From positions 1 through 64,000 of IMG/VR virus record IMGVR_UViG_3300036859_000580: 64,000 nt of DNA; one strand, written 5' to 3'. Positions 45,831-53,732 of this stretch are shown piece after piece. The first letter of the stretch is position 1. Each line of letters begins with the position of its first letter. The position numbers were made by a program, and so were the translations under genes. Origin of the DNA: a virus. The notes under the pieces were generated by a model. That model searched no databases. It saw only the letters and a program-made list of their open reading frames with translations, and was not told the origin of the DNA.

Positions 45831-47308
45831 TGAGCCTGCGCATTGGGTACGGTAAGTTCGGGCGCAGCATGGCGTTTGACCGCAACAAGTGGGGCTTCCA
45901 GGGGGACGCGGAGGCACCTAACCTACTCATGCGGCTCGCCCGACGCAACCCCGACGTGACGTGGGTGATCGTCGGTAAGAACACCGGCACCGGCTGGCAG
46001 GGTGAGCAGAACATCGAGAACCCGTGGTCCGACGGCTCGTGGACGAGTAAGATCAGGGGCCAGCCGTACAACAACATCGGTGCCGGCCAGACGCCGCCGC
46101 CCGACGAGCTGTTCATCCCGTATCGCAAGGCCGGCGGTGGCTTCTGGCTCAACGGCGATGCGTACCGACGCGACCTCGCGATCGCCGACGTGATCGCCGG
46201 TCTCGACGGCGTCGTGATGCACATGGGGCAGCACGGCACGAGTCACGTGCCGATCCCGCAGTCGACGTCCACGTGGGCCGACGCGGCGCGTCAACCCGAG
46301 CTGATCACGTCGCCGCAGCTCTGGTCGCGCAACTACGGCGAGTACGCGGCGCGCGGACTCAACGCGCTCGGCGATCGGACCAACGGCGAGGCGCCGGTGG
46401 TCTGGCTGGTGACGGACCCGCGCAACTACCTCAAGGCGCGCGATCTCAAGTGGCCCAGCGGCTCGCGCGAGGTGCTCGCGCAGTACGAGTTCACGCGCAC
46501 CACCCGCCACGAGCGCTACCTGGACCCGCGCGCGCCCGATGAACTCGGGTGGGACAACTGCGCCGTCGACCGCGACGGCGAGGTGTGGGTGGCCGACAAC
46601 AGCTACGTGCACGCCGGACTTGAGCTGATGATACTCCCCGACGACTGGGAGACGTGGGGTCCAGCGGGATTCCACGAGCGACTGCCGACGGGCGTCGCGT
46701 CCACGTCGTTCAGCGACGGCCGCATCGGGCGTGAGCTGCGGCGGTCCGAGCTGATTCGCGACTACCTGCTCGCCGCGTTCCCCGATGCCGAGATCTTCGG
46801 CAAGTGGGATGCGGTGAGCGAGGCGGACATTCTTCCGCGCGTGGTGGTGCGCAACAAGCCGGACGAGTTCGCCAGCCTACTCAACCGCTGGCGCGTGACG
46901 CTCGCGATGCCGGCGCTCGGGACACCCTGGACGGTCGCCAAGGTGTTCCAGTGCTTCGCCGCGAACGTCGCGTGCTTCATGGTCGAGCAGCTCGACGACC
47001 AGGGGTGGCTCCTACCCACCCGCCGGCGAGGTCCTGGTACCCAGCAGGTGGGCAATGTGTTCGGCACGGACATACCGCTGTGGTCGATCAGGAACGACTG
47101 GACACCTCGTGACCTGATGCTCGCGAGTTGGCTGCGCGTGGAGTCGCCGGTCGAGTTCGAGCGGGGCGCCCGTCAGGTGAGTCATCGTGAGTCGCTGTGG
47201 GAGTGGATCGTTCAGGCCCAGCGCGCGCTGCTGCAACGTCGCTGGGATGAGCACTTGACCGAAGTTTCGATCGAGCGACTGCTCGGCATCAATGGAGAAG
47301 ACAGGTGA
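45830..47308 (+). CDS. GT-B-like hypothetical protein
   Basis: 492 aa from ATG overlapping the previous stop. Opens with IGYGKFGRSMAFD and VTWVIVGKNTG, and later has RVTLAMPALGTPWTVAKVFQCFAANVAC, the pattern of GT-B glycosyltransferase donor domains. No family named with confidence. It would use the sugar made by the four genes upstream. Confidence 0.6.
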   Translation: MSLRIGYGKFGRSMAFDRNKWGFQGDAEAPNLLMRLARRNPDVTWVIVGKNTGTGWQGEQNIENPWSDGSWTSKIRGQPYNNIGAGQTPPPDELFIPYRKAGGGFWLNGDAYRRDLAIADVIAGLDGVVMHMGQHGTSHVPIPQSTSTWADAARQPELITSPQLWSRNYGEYAARGLNALGDRTNGEAPVVWLVTDPRNYLKARDLKWPSGSREVLAQYEFTRTTRHERYLDPRAPDELGWDNCAVDRDGEVWVADNSYVHAGLELMILPDDWETWGPAGFHERLPTGVASTSFSDGRIGRELRRSELIRDYLLAAFPDAEIFGKWDAVSEADILPRVVVRNKPDEFASLLNRWRVTLAMPALGTPWTVAKVFQCFAANVACFMVEQLDDQGWLLPTRRRGPGTQQVGNVFGTDIPLWSIRNDWTPRDLMLASWLRVESPVEFERGARQVSHRESLWEWIVQAQRALLQRRWDEHLTEVSIERLLGINGEDR

Positions 47309-47577
47309 GCGACGACGTGATCGACCCGACCGAGTTGCCCGGTCGAGTGACCGGCTATCGACCGCAGACGTCGGCAGCCGTCACGTTGGTGAACAGGATC
47401 AAGAACTACGAGCGCGACGTCGCGATCCTGTGGGCGCAGGTCAACCGGCACGACGGCGTCGACGCCGACCAGCGTGAGCTCTCGCTCGCGCGCGATCACT
47501 TCGAGGACGGCTTCATGCACCTAGTGCGCGCCGTGTTCAAGCCCGTTGACCCATTCGTGGAGGCTCTCGGTGGCTGA
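47305..47577 (+). CDS. Acb2/Tad1-type hairpin domain protein
   Basis: 90 aa. LVNRIKNYERDVAILW...LARDHFEDGFMHLVRAVFKP is the two-helix hairpin with the GFM(x)L(x)RAV ending of the Acb2/Tad1 domain family. Acb2 oligomers sponge cyclic nucleotides to block CBASS and related immunity. The anti-defence role is inferred from the family. GTGA overlap. Confidence 0.75.
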   Translation: MSDDVIDPTELPGRVTGYRPQTSAAVTLVNRIKNYERDVAILWAQVNRHDGVDADQRELSLARDHFEDGFMHLVRAVFKPVDPFVEALGG

Positions 47578-48151
47578 CTGGAAGTGGTTGGAGTCGACCC
47601 GTCGACTCCAGGAGGAGTCGTTTGGCGTCGTCTACCCGATCGAGGGTGAGCAGCTCGCGGACTACGTGGTGTGGAACCACACTGCGCTCGTCTCGGAGGC
47701 CACCGAGCTGCTGAACGAGTTCGGCTGGAAGCCGTGGGCGTCGCCTCGTGGCTGGGTCAACCGTCAGTTGGCGCTGAAGGAGGCCGTGGACGTCGCGCAC
47801 TTCCTGGCGAACATCATGTGCGCGATCGACGTGACGGACGATGAGTGGGAGGCCGCGTACCGCTCGAAGCAGGGCGTCAACGCGACACGCCAGCGCGAGG
47901 GATACGATGGAATATCGGGGAAGTGCCCGGGCTGTAAGCGTGCGTACGACGACGACATCCACTGCAAGCCCGGCTACCTTCAGAAGAGTGCCACGGGAGT
48001 TGTTTGCATCAAGGTAGGCGCGCAGTGCAGTGAGCAGACGTGCCCGGGATGCGGAACCGACTACGCGGACACGGTTGACTGCTACACGGCGAACGATCCC
48101 GACAACGTAAGTCGTAAGATTTACTGTGGCAAATTGCGCGAGAACATCTAG
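47570..48151 (+). CDS. dUTPase/MazG-like all-alpha NTP pyrophosphatase with zinc-ribbon tail
   Basis: 193 aa. EATELLNEFGWKPW (ExxE) and KEAVDVAHFLANIM (ExxxD) are the metal-binding pairs of dimeric dUTPases; AYRSKQGVNATRQREGYDG matches that group. The C-terminal 70 residues have two zinc-ribbon-like pairs (CPGCKRAYD..., CPGCGTDY). Removes dUTP and yields dUMP, feeding the thymidylate-synthase homologue. GTG start. Confidence 0.85.
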   Translation: MADWKWLESTRRLQEESFGVVYPIEGEQLADYVVWNHTALVSEATELLNEFGWKPWASPRGWVNRQLALKEAVDVAHFLANIMCAIDVTDDEWEAAYRSKQGVNATRQREGYDGISGKCPGCKRAYDDDIHCKPGYLQKSATGVVCIKVGAQCSEQTCPGCGTDYADTVDCYTANDPDNVSRKIYCGKLRENI

Positions 48152-48163
48152 GAGGAGTCCAGC

Positions 48164-48394
48164 GTGTACCGATACGTCTCGTGTCAGACGTTCGCGGGAG
48201 GTTTCGACGTAGGTATGGTGCAGGCAGGCTTCGAGTTGGTGCACAAGGTCGAGCAGCACGGTGGGTTCGGTATGCCCAACTGCCTGGCGAATCGCGACAT
48301 TCTTGGGCACAACTGGACATTCGAGATCGGTGACTACAAGACGTGGTCCGCGCCTGAAGTGGAGGTACTGGCAGGGAACCCTCCCTGCTCTTGA
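48164..48394 (+). CDS. C5-cytosine DNA methyltransferase, N-terminal part (split gene)
   Basis: 76 aa from GTG after AGGAGGAG. SCQTFAGGFDVGMVQAGFELVHKVE is motif I; AGNPPCS at 70-76 is motif IV with the catalytic Cys75. The frame stops right after the PCS and the next ORF begins with TTG in a TTGA overlap, continuing GFSAM of the same motif. Either a split enzyme or a -1 frameshift. Confidence 0.8.
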   Translation: MYRYVSCQTFAGGFDVGMVQAGFELVHKVEQHGGFGMPNCLANRDILGHNWTFEIGDYKTWSAPEVEVLAGNPPCS

Positions 48395-49356
48395 CTGGCT
48401 TTTCAGCTATGACCGACAGGAAGTACCGCGGCATCGACGCCAAGGTGAATTCGTGCATGTGGGTGCTCATGGAGTACGCCGCGCGCGTGAAGCCGCAGGT
48501 CATCGTCATGGAGTCGGTGCGGCAGGCGTACACCGGCGGCCGCGCGATGATGACCGCGCTGCGCGACGACCTCGAGGCGAAGAGCGGGTTGAAGTACGAC
48601 CTCTACCACGTCATGCAGGACGCGATCGAGCTGGGCGGCCCGGCGGTGCGCAAGCGTTACTTCTGGGTGGCGTCGCAAATCCCCTTCGGCGTGGAGTTCC
48701 CCGTCATCACGCGCACGCCGACGCTCCACGACGTGATCGGCGACATCGAGCCGCTCGCCGAGACGTGGCAGCTCCAGCCGTACCGGCGACCGCCCTCCTG
48801 GTGGGCGAGCGCGCCTCGGTCGACGTCGGGTGCGGTCGACGGGCACATGACGCGCACCGGCATCGCGCACCGGCGAACGCTCGACCTCCTGACGCTGGGT
48901 GAGCAGCTCGGCGAGCCGTGGCCGCAAGGGTGGCACGTCGGCAAGTTCGCGCAGCACATCTACGACCGGCACGGCTGCCTACCCGACTCGTGGCTCCACC
49001 TGAAGAGCAAGTTGCTCGGGAACGACTTCCACATGGGTTACATCTCCGTGACCAGGTGGGACGACAACCGCTCGGCGCGCGTGATCACCGGCGGCGCGCT
49101 CGACCTGGTGCTCCACCCCACGCAGCCCCGCTTCATCTCGCACCGTGAGGTCGCGCGCGTCATGGGCTTCCCGGACGACTGGCGCATCCTACCGCTGCGG
49201 GACCAGAGCAGCCTGAAGGCGACGTGGGGCAAGGGCATCACGACGCACTGCGGCCGCTGGATCGGCGAGCAGGCGCGCGCGGCGCTGGACGGCGCACCCA
49301 ACTCGTTCGTGGGCACGCCCGTCGGCGATCGTGAGTGGCTGATCAAGCGCAAGTGA
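48391..49356 (+). CDS. C5-cytosine DNA methyltransferase, C-terminal part (split gene)
   Basis: 321 aa from TTG. Continues GFSAM, then VIVMESVRQAY (motif VI, ESV for ENV), RKRYFWVASQ (motif VIII) and HREVARVMGFPDDWRI (motifs IX-X). Together with the preceding ORF this gives a full-length enzyme. Probably protects or marks phage DNA at a target site. Confidence 0.8.
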   Translation: MTGFSAMTDRKYRGIDAKVNSCMWVLMEYAARVKPQVIVMESVRQAYTGGRAMMTALRDDLEAKSGLKYDLYHVMQDAIELGGPAVRKRYFWVASQIPFGVEFPVITRTPTLHDVIGDIEPLAETWQLQPYRRPPSWWASAPRSTSGAVDGHMTRTGIAHRRTLDLLTLGEQLGEPWPQGWHVGKFAQHIYDRHGCLPDSWLHLKSKLLGNDFHMGYISVTRWDDNRSARVITGGALDLVLHPTQPRFISHREVARVMGFPDDWRILPLRDQSSLKATWGKGITTHCGRWIGEQARAALDGAPNSFVGTPVGDREWLIKRK

Positions 49357-49421
49357 AGTGACGTTGGGTAGGCACCTGTTAATATTCGGCTGAGTCACAT
49401 TACGGCAACCGAGGAGTACGA

Positions 49422-49757
49422 GTGTCCGACGAGGAACTAAGCGTTGTGGAGCAGATCGAATTCACCGGCGAGCCCGCCGCGGAGCCCGAAGGCGACGCCG
49501 AGCCGGCCGGCGCCACCGGTGTCGAGGCCAAGGGTCGGCGCGGTCGGCCGCGCTCGGAGGACGCCCTGGGCCGCGACAACGCGGTGCTCGCCGCGCTCGG
49601 CGAGGGCGTGAAGACGCGCGAGCAGCTCGCGACCGAGATCAACCAGCCCGGCGGGCTCACCTACCTGTCGCTGTACCGCCTCCGGAAGGAGGGCAAGGTC
49701 CAGCGGTTCGAGGGCGAGGGCGTCAAGCGGGGGTGGCAGCTCACCTCCGTCGAGTGA
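49422..49757 (+). CDS. Winged-helix DNA-binding protein
   Basis: 111 aa. Acidic N-terminus, RRGRPRSE AT-hook-like patch, then DNAVLAALGEGVKTREQLA and YLSLYRLRKEGKVQRFE, a winged helix. Likely a regulator. GTG with GAGGAG. Ends in a strong hairpin. Confidence 0.7.
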   Translation: MSDEELSVVEQIEFTGEPAAEPEGDAEPAGATGVEAKGRRGRPRSEDALGRDNAVLAALGEGVKTREQLATEINQPGGLTYLSLYRLRKEGKVQRFEGEGVKRGWQLTSVE

Positions 49758-49763
49758 CTCACG

Positions 49764-49802
49764 CGCGCGTACGCGTAGCGCACGAGCGCACGCGTACGCG
49801 CG
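49764..49802 (+). terminator. Strong hairpin after the winged-helix gene
   Basis: 13-bp arms CGCGCGTACGCGT/ACGCGTACGCGCG plus an inner GCGC/GCGC stem. Confidence 0.65.
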
Positions 49803-49836
49803 GCGTGAGCCCGGCTAAAGATCTTGAAAGTCACTG

Positions 49837-49865
49837 GGTTCATTTGTCCCAGCGTGTGGTAAAGT
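49837..49865 (+). promoter_or_regulatory. Promoter GGTTCA-N17-TAAAGT for the tRNA-like gene
   Basis: -35 at 49837-49842, -10 at 49860-49865, spacer ending GTGTGG as in the minus-strand class. Predicted start about 12 nt before the tRNA-like gene. Confidence 0.65.
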
Positions 49866-49883
49866 TTGGCAGGTAGGGCAGCG

Positions 49884-49946
49884 AGGGCGACAAGCTTCCA
49901 CGGATTACGGGATGGCATCCCACCGGGTTCGATCCCCGGGTCGCCC
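49884..49946 (+). tRNA. Truncated tRNA-like gene
   Basis: Acceptor GGGCGAC/GTCGCCC (7/7) with A73 and T arm CCGGG/CCCGG with TTCGATC are perfect. Only 31 nt lie between acceptor and T arm, about 10 too few for D arm, anticodon arm and variable loop. GGG-ATGGCAT-CCC could be a 3-bp anticodon arm reading GGC. Likely not a decoder. Confidence 0.55.
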
Positions 49947-49982
49947 ACTCGGAAGGCACGACGCACGACCTAGGAGAGCACG

Positions 49983-50579
49983 ATGCAGACCGTTGCGACG
50001 ATTTTGGCGCAGGCCACCGACAAGCAGATCAACCTCATGCTCAAGCTCGCCGGCGAGCGCGTCGTCGAGGACTGGGGCACCTGCGGCGAGGAGCGCATCG
50101 AGACGCTCGGCGCGAAGATCGAGGACCTGGGTGAGCGGCTCGACAAGCGCATGGCGTCGGCCATGATCGACTTTCTGCTGACGCGGCCGATCGACAAGCG
50201 TGAGGCCGACTGGGAGAAGTCGCTGGCCAGCGAGGTTCCCGCCAGCGTGGACGAGCCGCTGACGCCCGGCGTCTACGAGACGCACGGCCGCGTGTACGTC
50301 GTCAAGTACAACAAGGCGCGCACGAACCTGTACGCCAAGGTGCTCGTCGAGATCAACTCCGATCGGCTGGTCGAGTCGGGTGACGTCGTTAAGATCGAGT
50401 TCGAGTACGCGCCCGGCGCGATCCGCCTCATTAAGTCGCGTCACCGCATGACCGTCGAGCGTGCGGAGGAGCTGACGATCCGCTACGGTCGCTGCATCAA
50501 CTGCGGTCGCGCGCTGAAGGCCGCCAAGTCCGTGAAGGCCGGCATCGGGCCGGTCTGCATCAAGTCGTTCGCCGTCTAG
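49983..50579 (+). CDS. Protein with C-terminal DUF6011-type zinc motif
   Basis: 198 aa. N-terminal ATDKQINLMLKLAGERV helix, beta-rich middle, C-terminal CINCGRALKAAKSVKAGIGPVC. The same motif is N-terminal in the 13642 gene. Related to small actinophage proteins of unknown role that bind zinc. Confidence 0.8.
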   Translation: MQTVATILAQATDKQINLMLKLAGERVVEDWGTCGEERIETLGAKIEDLGERLDKRMASAMIDFLLTRPIDKREADWEKSLASEVPASVDEPLTPGVYETHGRVYVVKYNKARTNLYAKVLVEINSDRLVESGDVVKIEFEYAPGAIRLIKSRHRMTVERAEELTIRYGRCINCGRALKAAKSVKAGIGPVCIKSFAV

Positions 50580-50588
50580 GAGGTTGGC

Positions 50589-50741
50589 GTGACCGACTGG
50601 GGTCTACCTACCGAAGCGGAGCTCCAGGGCGTCTGGCTCGCCCTGGAGCGCACGTCGAGGACGCGCGACGAGTCGGGGTGGCTGGCTCCCCTGGAGCCGA
50701 GCGACGCGCTCGACGCGCACTGGCGCCTAGGCTGGGAGTAG
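50589..50741 (+). CDS. 50-aa hypothetical protein
   Basis: VTDWGLPTEAELQGVWLALE and a C-terminal LDAHWRLGWE. GTG 9 nt after the previous stop with AGGAGG. Helical, unknown. Confidence 0.6.
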   Translation: MTDWGLPTEAELQGVWLALERTSRTRDESGWLAPLEPSDALDAHWRLGWE

Positions 50742-50765
50742 GCGCAAAAATCTTGTCACAACTTG

Positions 50766-50794
50766 TTTACACGGTGACTAACGTGTGCTAGGTT
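50766..50794 (+). promoter_or_regulatory. Promoter TTTACA-N17-TAGGTT
   Basis: -35 at 50766-50771, -10 at 50789-50794, exact 17-nt spacer. Drives the DUF932-like gene. Confidence 0.75.
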
Positions 50795-50834
50795 TACATC
50801 ACAGCACAGGAACTTAGGAGAGAAGGCGATCATC

Positions 50835-51833
50835 ATGACCTCAACGCTCGAGTCCCCCGCCCCCGCCCCCGCCCTCGCCGACTACGCCGAGCAGGGAGGC
50901 GAGAAGATGTTCAGCTCGCGTCGGCTGCCCTGGGCCAAGATCGGCACGGTCATCGACGACCCGAGCGTGGATGCCGCCACGGCCGCGCAGCTCGGCGGTC
51001 TCGACTTCGACGTCGAGCTGCGGAGCGTGCGCTACAACGTCGTCAACGCCGACGGCATCAAGTCCACCAAGACCATCCCGAACCGCAAGGCCGTCGTACG
51101 GGTCGGCACCGACGAGTTCTTCGACGTGGTGAGCACGAAGTACGTGCCGGTCCAGTACCGCGACGCGTTCTCGTTCCTGGACGGCATTCACCCCCGCTAC
51201 GTGTCGGCGGGTACGATGGGTGGCGGTAAGCAGGGCTTCATGGTCATTCAACTCCCCGGCGCCGAGGACGTCTCCGTGGACGTCAACGGCGTGAACGACC
51301 CGCACATGCTCTACGTGATCGTTCGCACGTCGCACGACCGCTCCAAGGCCCTCGAGGTCGCCGTGATGCCGCTGCGCGGACTGTGCATGAACATGCTCGG
51401 CCTGCCCTCGCTCACCCGAGGCGCCGAGCAGCGCTGGTCGTTCAAGCACGTCGGCGACGTCGCCGAGAAGTTGGAGCAGGCCCAGGCCACGCTGCTCAAG
51501 ACGGAGAAGTACGTCGACGCGTTCCGAGGCACGGTGCGGCAGCTCGCGTCGGTCACGCTGGACGGCGACGACGTCAACACGATCCTCAAGCGCGTCCTGC
51601 CGGACCGCCCGATGCGCGACGACGCGATCGCCGCGATCACGGCGTCGTACACGGACAGCCCGGCCGTGGGCTTCACCGGCACCGGCTGGGGCCTCACGAA
51701 CGCGGTGAGCGAGTACTTCCAGTGGGGCCGGAACGAGGGCTCGCGCACCGACCAGTCGATGTTCACCTCCGCGCTGTCCGGCGACACGCGCAAGTACGTC
51801 GGCCGGACCGCCCAGCTCCTGCTGACCAGGTAG
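50835..51833 (+). CDS. DUF932-family protein
   Basis: 332 aa. The MFSSRRLPWAKIGTVIDD opening, VPVQYRDAFSFLDG, FMVIQLP and RHVGDVAEKL-type helices match DUF932 proteins of phages and plasmids, whose role is unknown. Strong promoter suggests high expression. Ends with a terminator. Confidence 0.85.
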   Translation: MTSTLESPAPAPALADYAEQGGEKMFSSRRLPWAKIGTVIDDPSVDAATAAQLGGLDFDVELRSVRYNVVNADGIKSTKTIPNRKAVVRVGTDEFFDVVSTKYVPVQYRDAFSFLDGIHPRYVSAGTMGGGKQGFMVIQLPGAEDVSVDVNGVNDPHMLYVIVRTSHDRSKALEVAVMPLRGLCMNMLGLPSLTRGAEQRWSFKHVGDVAEKLEQAQATLLKTEKYVDAFRGTVRQLASVTLDGDDVNTILKRVLPDRPMRDDAIAAITASYTDSPAVGFTGTGWGLTNAVSEYFQWGRNEGSRTDQSMFTSALSGDTRKYVGRTAQLLLTR

Positions 51834-51847
51834 TTAGCAGGTGAGAT

Positions 51848-51890
51848 GCCGTGGGGATCGGGTGCCGGGGTTGACCCCGATCCTCACGGC
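51848..51890 (+). terminator. Terminator after the DUF932 gene
   Basis: 15-bp arms (51848-51862 / 51876-51890) with one G-T pair and a 13-nt loop. Confidence 0.7.
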
Positions 51891-51896
51891 CACCCA

Positions 51897-51963
51897 GGGT
51901 CCGTAGCTCAACTGGTTGAGCGCCTCGACGGAGGAGTTGTAGGTTCGAATCCTACCGGGCCCA
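51897..51963 (+). tRNA. tRNA-like gene with a collapsed anticodon arm
   Basis: Acceptor GGGTCCG/CGGGCCC (one G-T), D arm GCTC/GAGC, T arm GTAGG/CCTAC with TTCGAAT are all normal. The anticodon arm is only CCTC-GACG-GAGG, a 4-bp stem with a 4-nt loop, so no anticodon can be presented. Six bases after a strong terminator. Confidence 0.6.
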
Positions 51964-51996
51964 CGTAGAAACTTCACCATCGATGAGAGGAAAGCA

Positions 51997-52407
51997 ATGG
52001 GTGCACCACGTGTCTGGCAGAAGGTCATGGCCGTGCTGGTCGACGCGCCGGGGGTGACGCTGTACCGGACCGAGATCGCGGAGCGCGCCGGCCTCACGCC
52101 CGAGCAGGTCTACGGCGCCATCAACACGATCATGCGCAACTCCGAGAAGGCGCCGTTCATCGACGTCGTGCACAAGGGCGCCGCGTGGCGCTACGCGCCG
52201 AAGGGCGCGACCCTCACGCAGGACTCGATCAAGCAGCGCGCGCAGGTCCAGGGTACGGTCTCGCGGTCAAACACTGGACCGTCGCCGTCGCCCTTGCCGT
52301 CGCTCGGCACGTCGACGCGCGTGTTCGAGGAGATCGGCAAGCTCAAGGACGGCAGCATCCTACTCCGTGACAGCGACGGCAACATGTGGTCCGCCAGCGA
52401 GCTGTAG
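51997..52407 (+). CDS. Winged-helix DNA-binding protein
   Basis: 136 aa. TLYRTEIAERAGLTPEQVYGAI and MRNSEKAPFIDVVHKG form a winged helix; a Ser/Pro linker leads to a small C-terminal beta domain. Regulator candidate. AGAGGAAAG before ATG. Confidence 0.7.
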   Translation: MGAPRVWQKVMAVLVDAPGVTLYRTEIAERAGLTPEQVYGAINTIMRNSEKAPFIDVVHKGAAWRYAPKGATLTQDSIKQRAQVQGTVSRSNTGPSPSPLPSLGTSTRVFEEIGKLKDGSILLRDSDGNMWSASEL

Positions 52408-52441
52408 TCGATCACGCACGATCAGTCACCAGGAGGTCGTG

Positions 52442-52792
52442 ATGAGCAGCTCGAGCGACGCGTTCATGCGCAACCCGGATCGTTCGTGCGTCAACGCGCC
52501 GCTCGAGGTGTTCGTCACCTCGGGCGACGAGGCGGACGAGCCACCCTTCCCGTCCGAGGACGCGCGATACTACTGCGACCGGTGCCCGGTCCGACCGGAG
52601 TGCCTGATGTACGCCCTGGACAACGGCGTTGACTTCGGCGTGTGGGGTGGCATGAGCGCGTACCAACGTGGACTACTCAGGCGTAAGAAGGAGCGGAAGC
52701 GCTGCCCGTCGTGCAGCTCGACGGACATCGTGCTGGAGAACGGCAGCGAGATCTGCCTCGCGTGCGGTGTGTCGTGGGAGGTTTGGAACTAG
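52442..52792 (+). CDS. WhiB-family regulator with C-terminal zinc ribbon
   Basis: 116 aa. Cys16, Cys45, Cys48 and Cys54 are the 4Fe-4S ligands; GVWGGMS (66-72) is the family turn. The C-terminus has CPSC and CLAC (88-108), a zinc ribbon not usual in host WhiB proteins. Binds sigma factor/DNA to redirect host transcription. Other phages use WhiB to alter host division or immunity. Confidence 0.93.
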   Translation: MSSSSDAFMRNPDRSCVNAPLEVFVTSGDEADEPPFPSEDARYYCDRCPVRPECLMYALDNGVDFGVWGGMSAYQRGLLRRKKERKRCPSCSSTDIVLENGSEICLACGVSWEVWN

Positions 52793-52804
52793 TGACTCGT
52801 GTGG

Positions 52805-52833
52805 TTGCACGACGTTGGGATTTATGATATGGT
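52805..52833 (+). promoter_or_regulatory. Promoter TTGCAC-N17-TATGGT
   Basis: -35 at 52805-52810, -10 at 52828-52833. Near-twin of the minus-strand promoter at 19463-19491. Confidence 0.75.
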
Positions 52834-52872
52834 TGTCTCACGGCCCGCTACCAGGAACCCAAGGAGAGCACG

Positions 52873-53619
52873 ATGACCGAGCCCCGGTTCGACGTTCAGG
52901 ACAAGATCGCGAAGCTGCTCGCGAAGGCCGAGAAGACCACGCCCGAGGAGGCGCTGGTTCTGACCGAGGCCGCCGAGCGAATGATGCTGAAGTACGGCAT
53001 CGAGCAGGCTGTGATCAACGCGAAGCGCGCGGGTAGCGACCACGCGTCGGACGAGCGCATCATTCGCGTGATCATCCAGCTCAAGGGCACCTACCGCCGG
53101 GCGCTTCTTCTGACGCTGGGCAACATTGCCGACGCGTTCGGCACCGTGAAGACGATCAACGGTCACACGCGCGACAGCACCGAGTTCCTCTGGCTGGTCG
53201 GCTACGAGTCCGACGTGCGGCAGGTCGAGACGCTGGTCACGTCGCTTCACCTGCAGCTGATGGCCGCGCTGTCGACATGGTGGCGCACGTTCGACGCCGA
53301 CGGCATGACGGCGATGGCGAAGTTCAAGGCGCGCCGGCAGTTCATGCTCTCGTTCGGGAGCGGCGCGTGCGCGCGCATCGCGGCGTCGCGTCGTGAGGCG
53401 GTTGCCGACGCCACGAACGCCGAGCCCGGCACCGCCCTGGTGCTGCGCGACCGACGCTCGGCAGTCACCTCGTGGGTCGACGCGCAGTACGAGCTCGTCC
53501 CGGGCAAGTCCGTGCGCATGGCGAGTGGCGGTTATGCGGCGGGTAGCGCTGGTTACGAGGCCGGGCGCAACGCGAGCACCGGCGAGGGCGCGCTGAAGGC
53601 GACCAAGGCGATTCGGTAG
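52873..53619 (+). CDS. DUF2786-domain protein
   Basis: 248 aa. VQDKIAKLLAKAEKTTPEEA and ERMMLKYGIEQ is the DUF2786 helical domain; the second half (LLTLGNIADAFGTVKTI, SLHLQLMAALSTWW) matches the domain that usually follows it in actinophages. Role unknown. Own promoter and AAGGAGAG site. Confidence 0.88.
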   Translation: MTEPRFDVQDKIAKLLAKAEKTTPEEALVLTEAAERMMLKYGIEQAVINAKRAGSDHASDERIIRVIIQLKGTYRRALLLTLGNIADAFGTVKTINGHTRDSTEFLWLVGYESDVRQVETLVTSLHLQLMAALSTWWRTFDADGMTAMAKFKARRQFMLSFGSGACARIAASRREAVADATNAEPGTALVLRDRRSAVTSWVDAQYELVPGKSVRMASGGYAAGSAGYEAGRNASTGEGALKATKAIR

Positions 53620-53643
53620 CAAACACACGCCTCCAGGCGTCCT

Positions 53644-53704
53644 CTGAGACGGCAACGCCGCCCTAGCCGGGGTAACCGGCACGCGGGCGGCGTTGCCGTC
53701 TCAG
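53644..53704. terminator. Long bidirectional terminator between convergent blocks
   Basis: Perfect 20-nt arms (53644-53663 and 53685-53704) around a loop with its own GCCGG/CCGGC stem. A small ACGCC-TCCA-GGCGT hairpin (53626-53638) precedes it. Stops transcription from both strands. Confidence 0.85.
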
Positions 53705-53732
53705 CGTGACCCTGAGCGGTGTTGGCGGGTAG

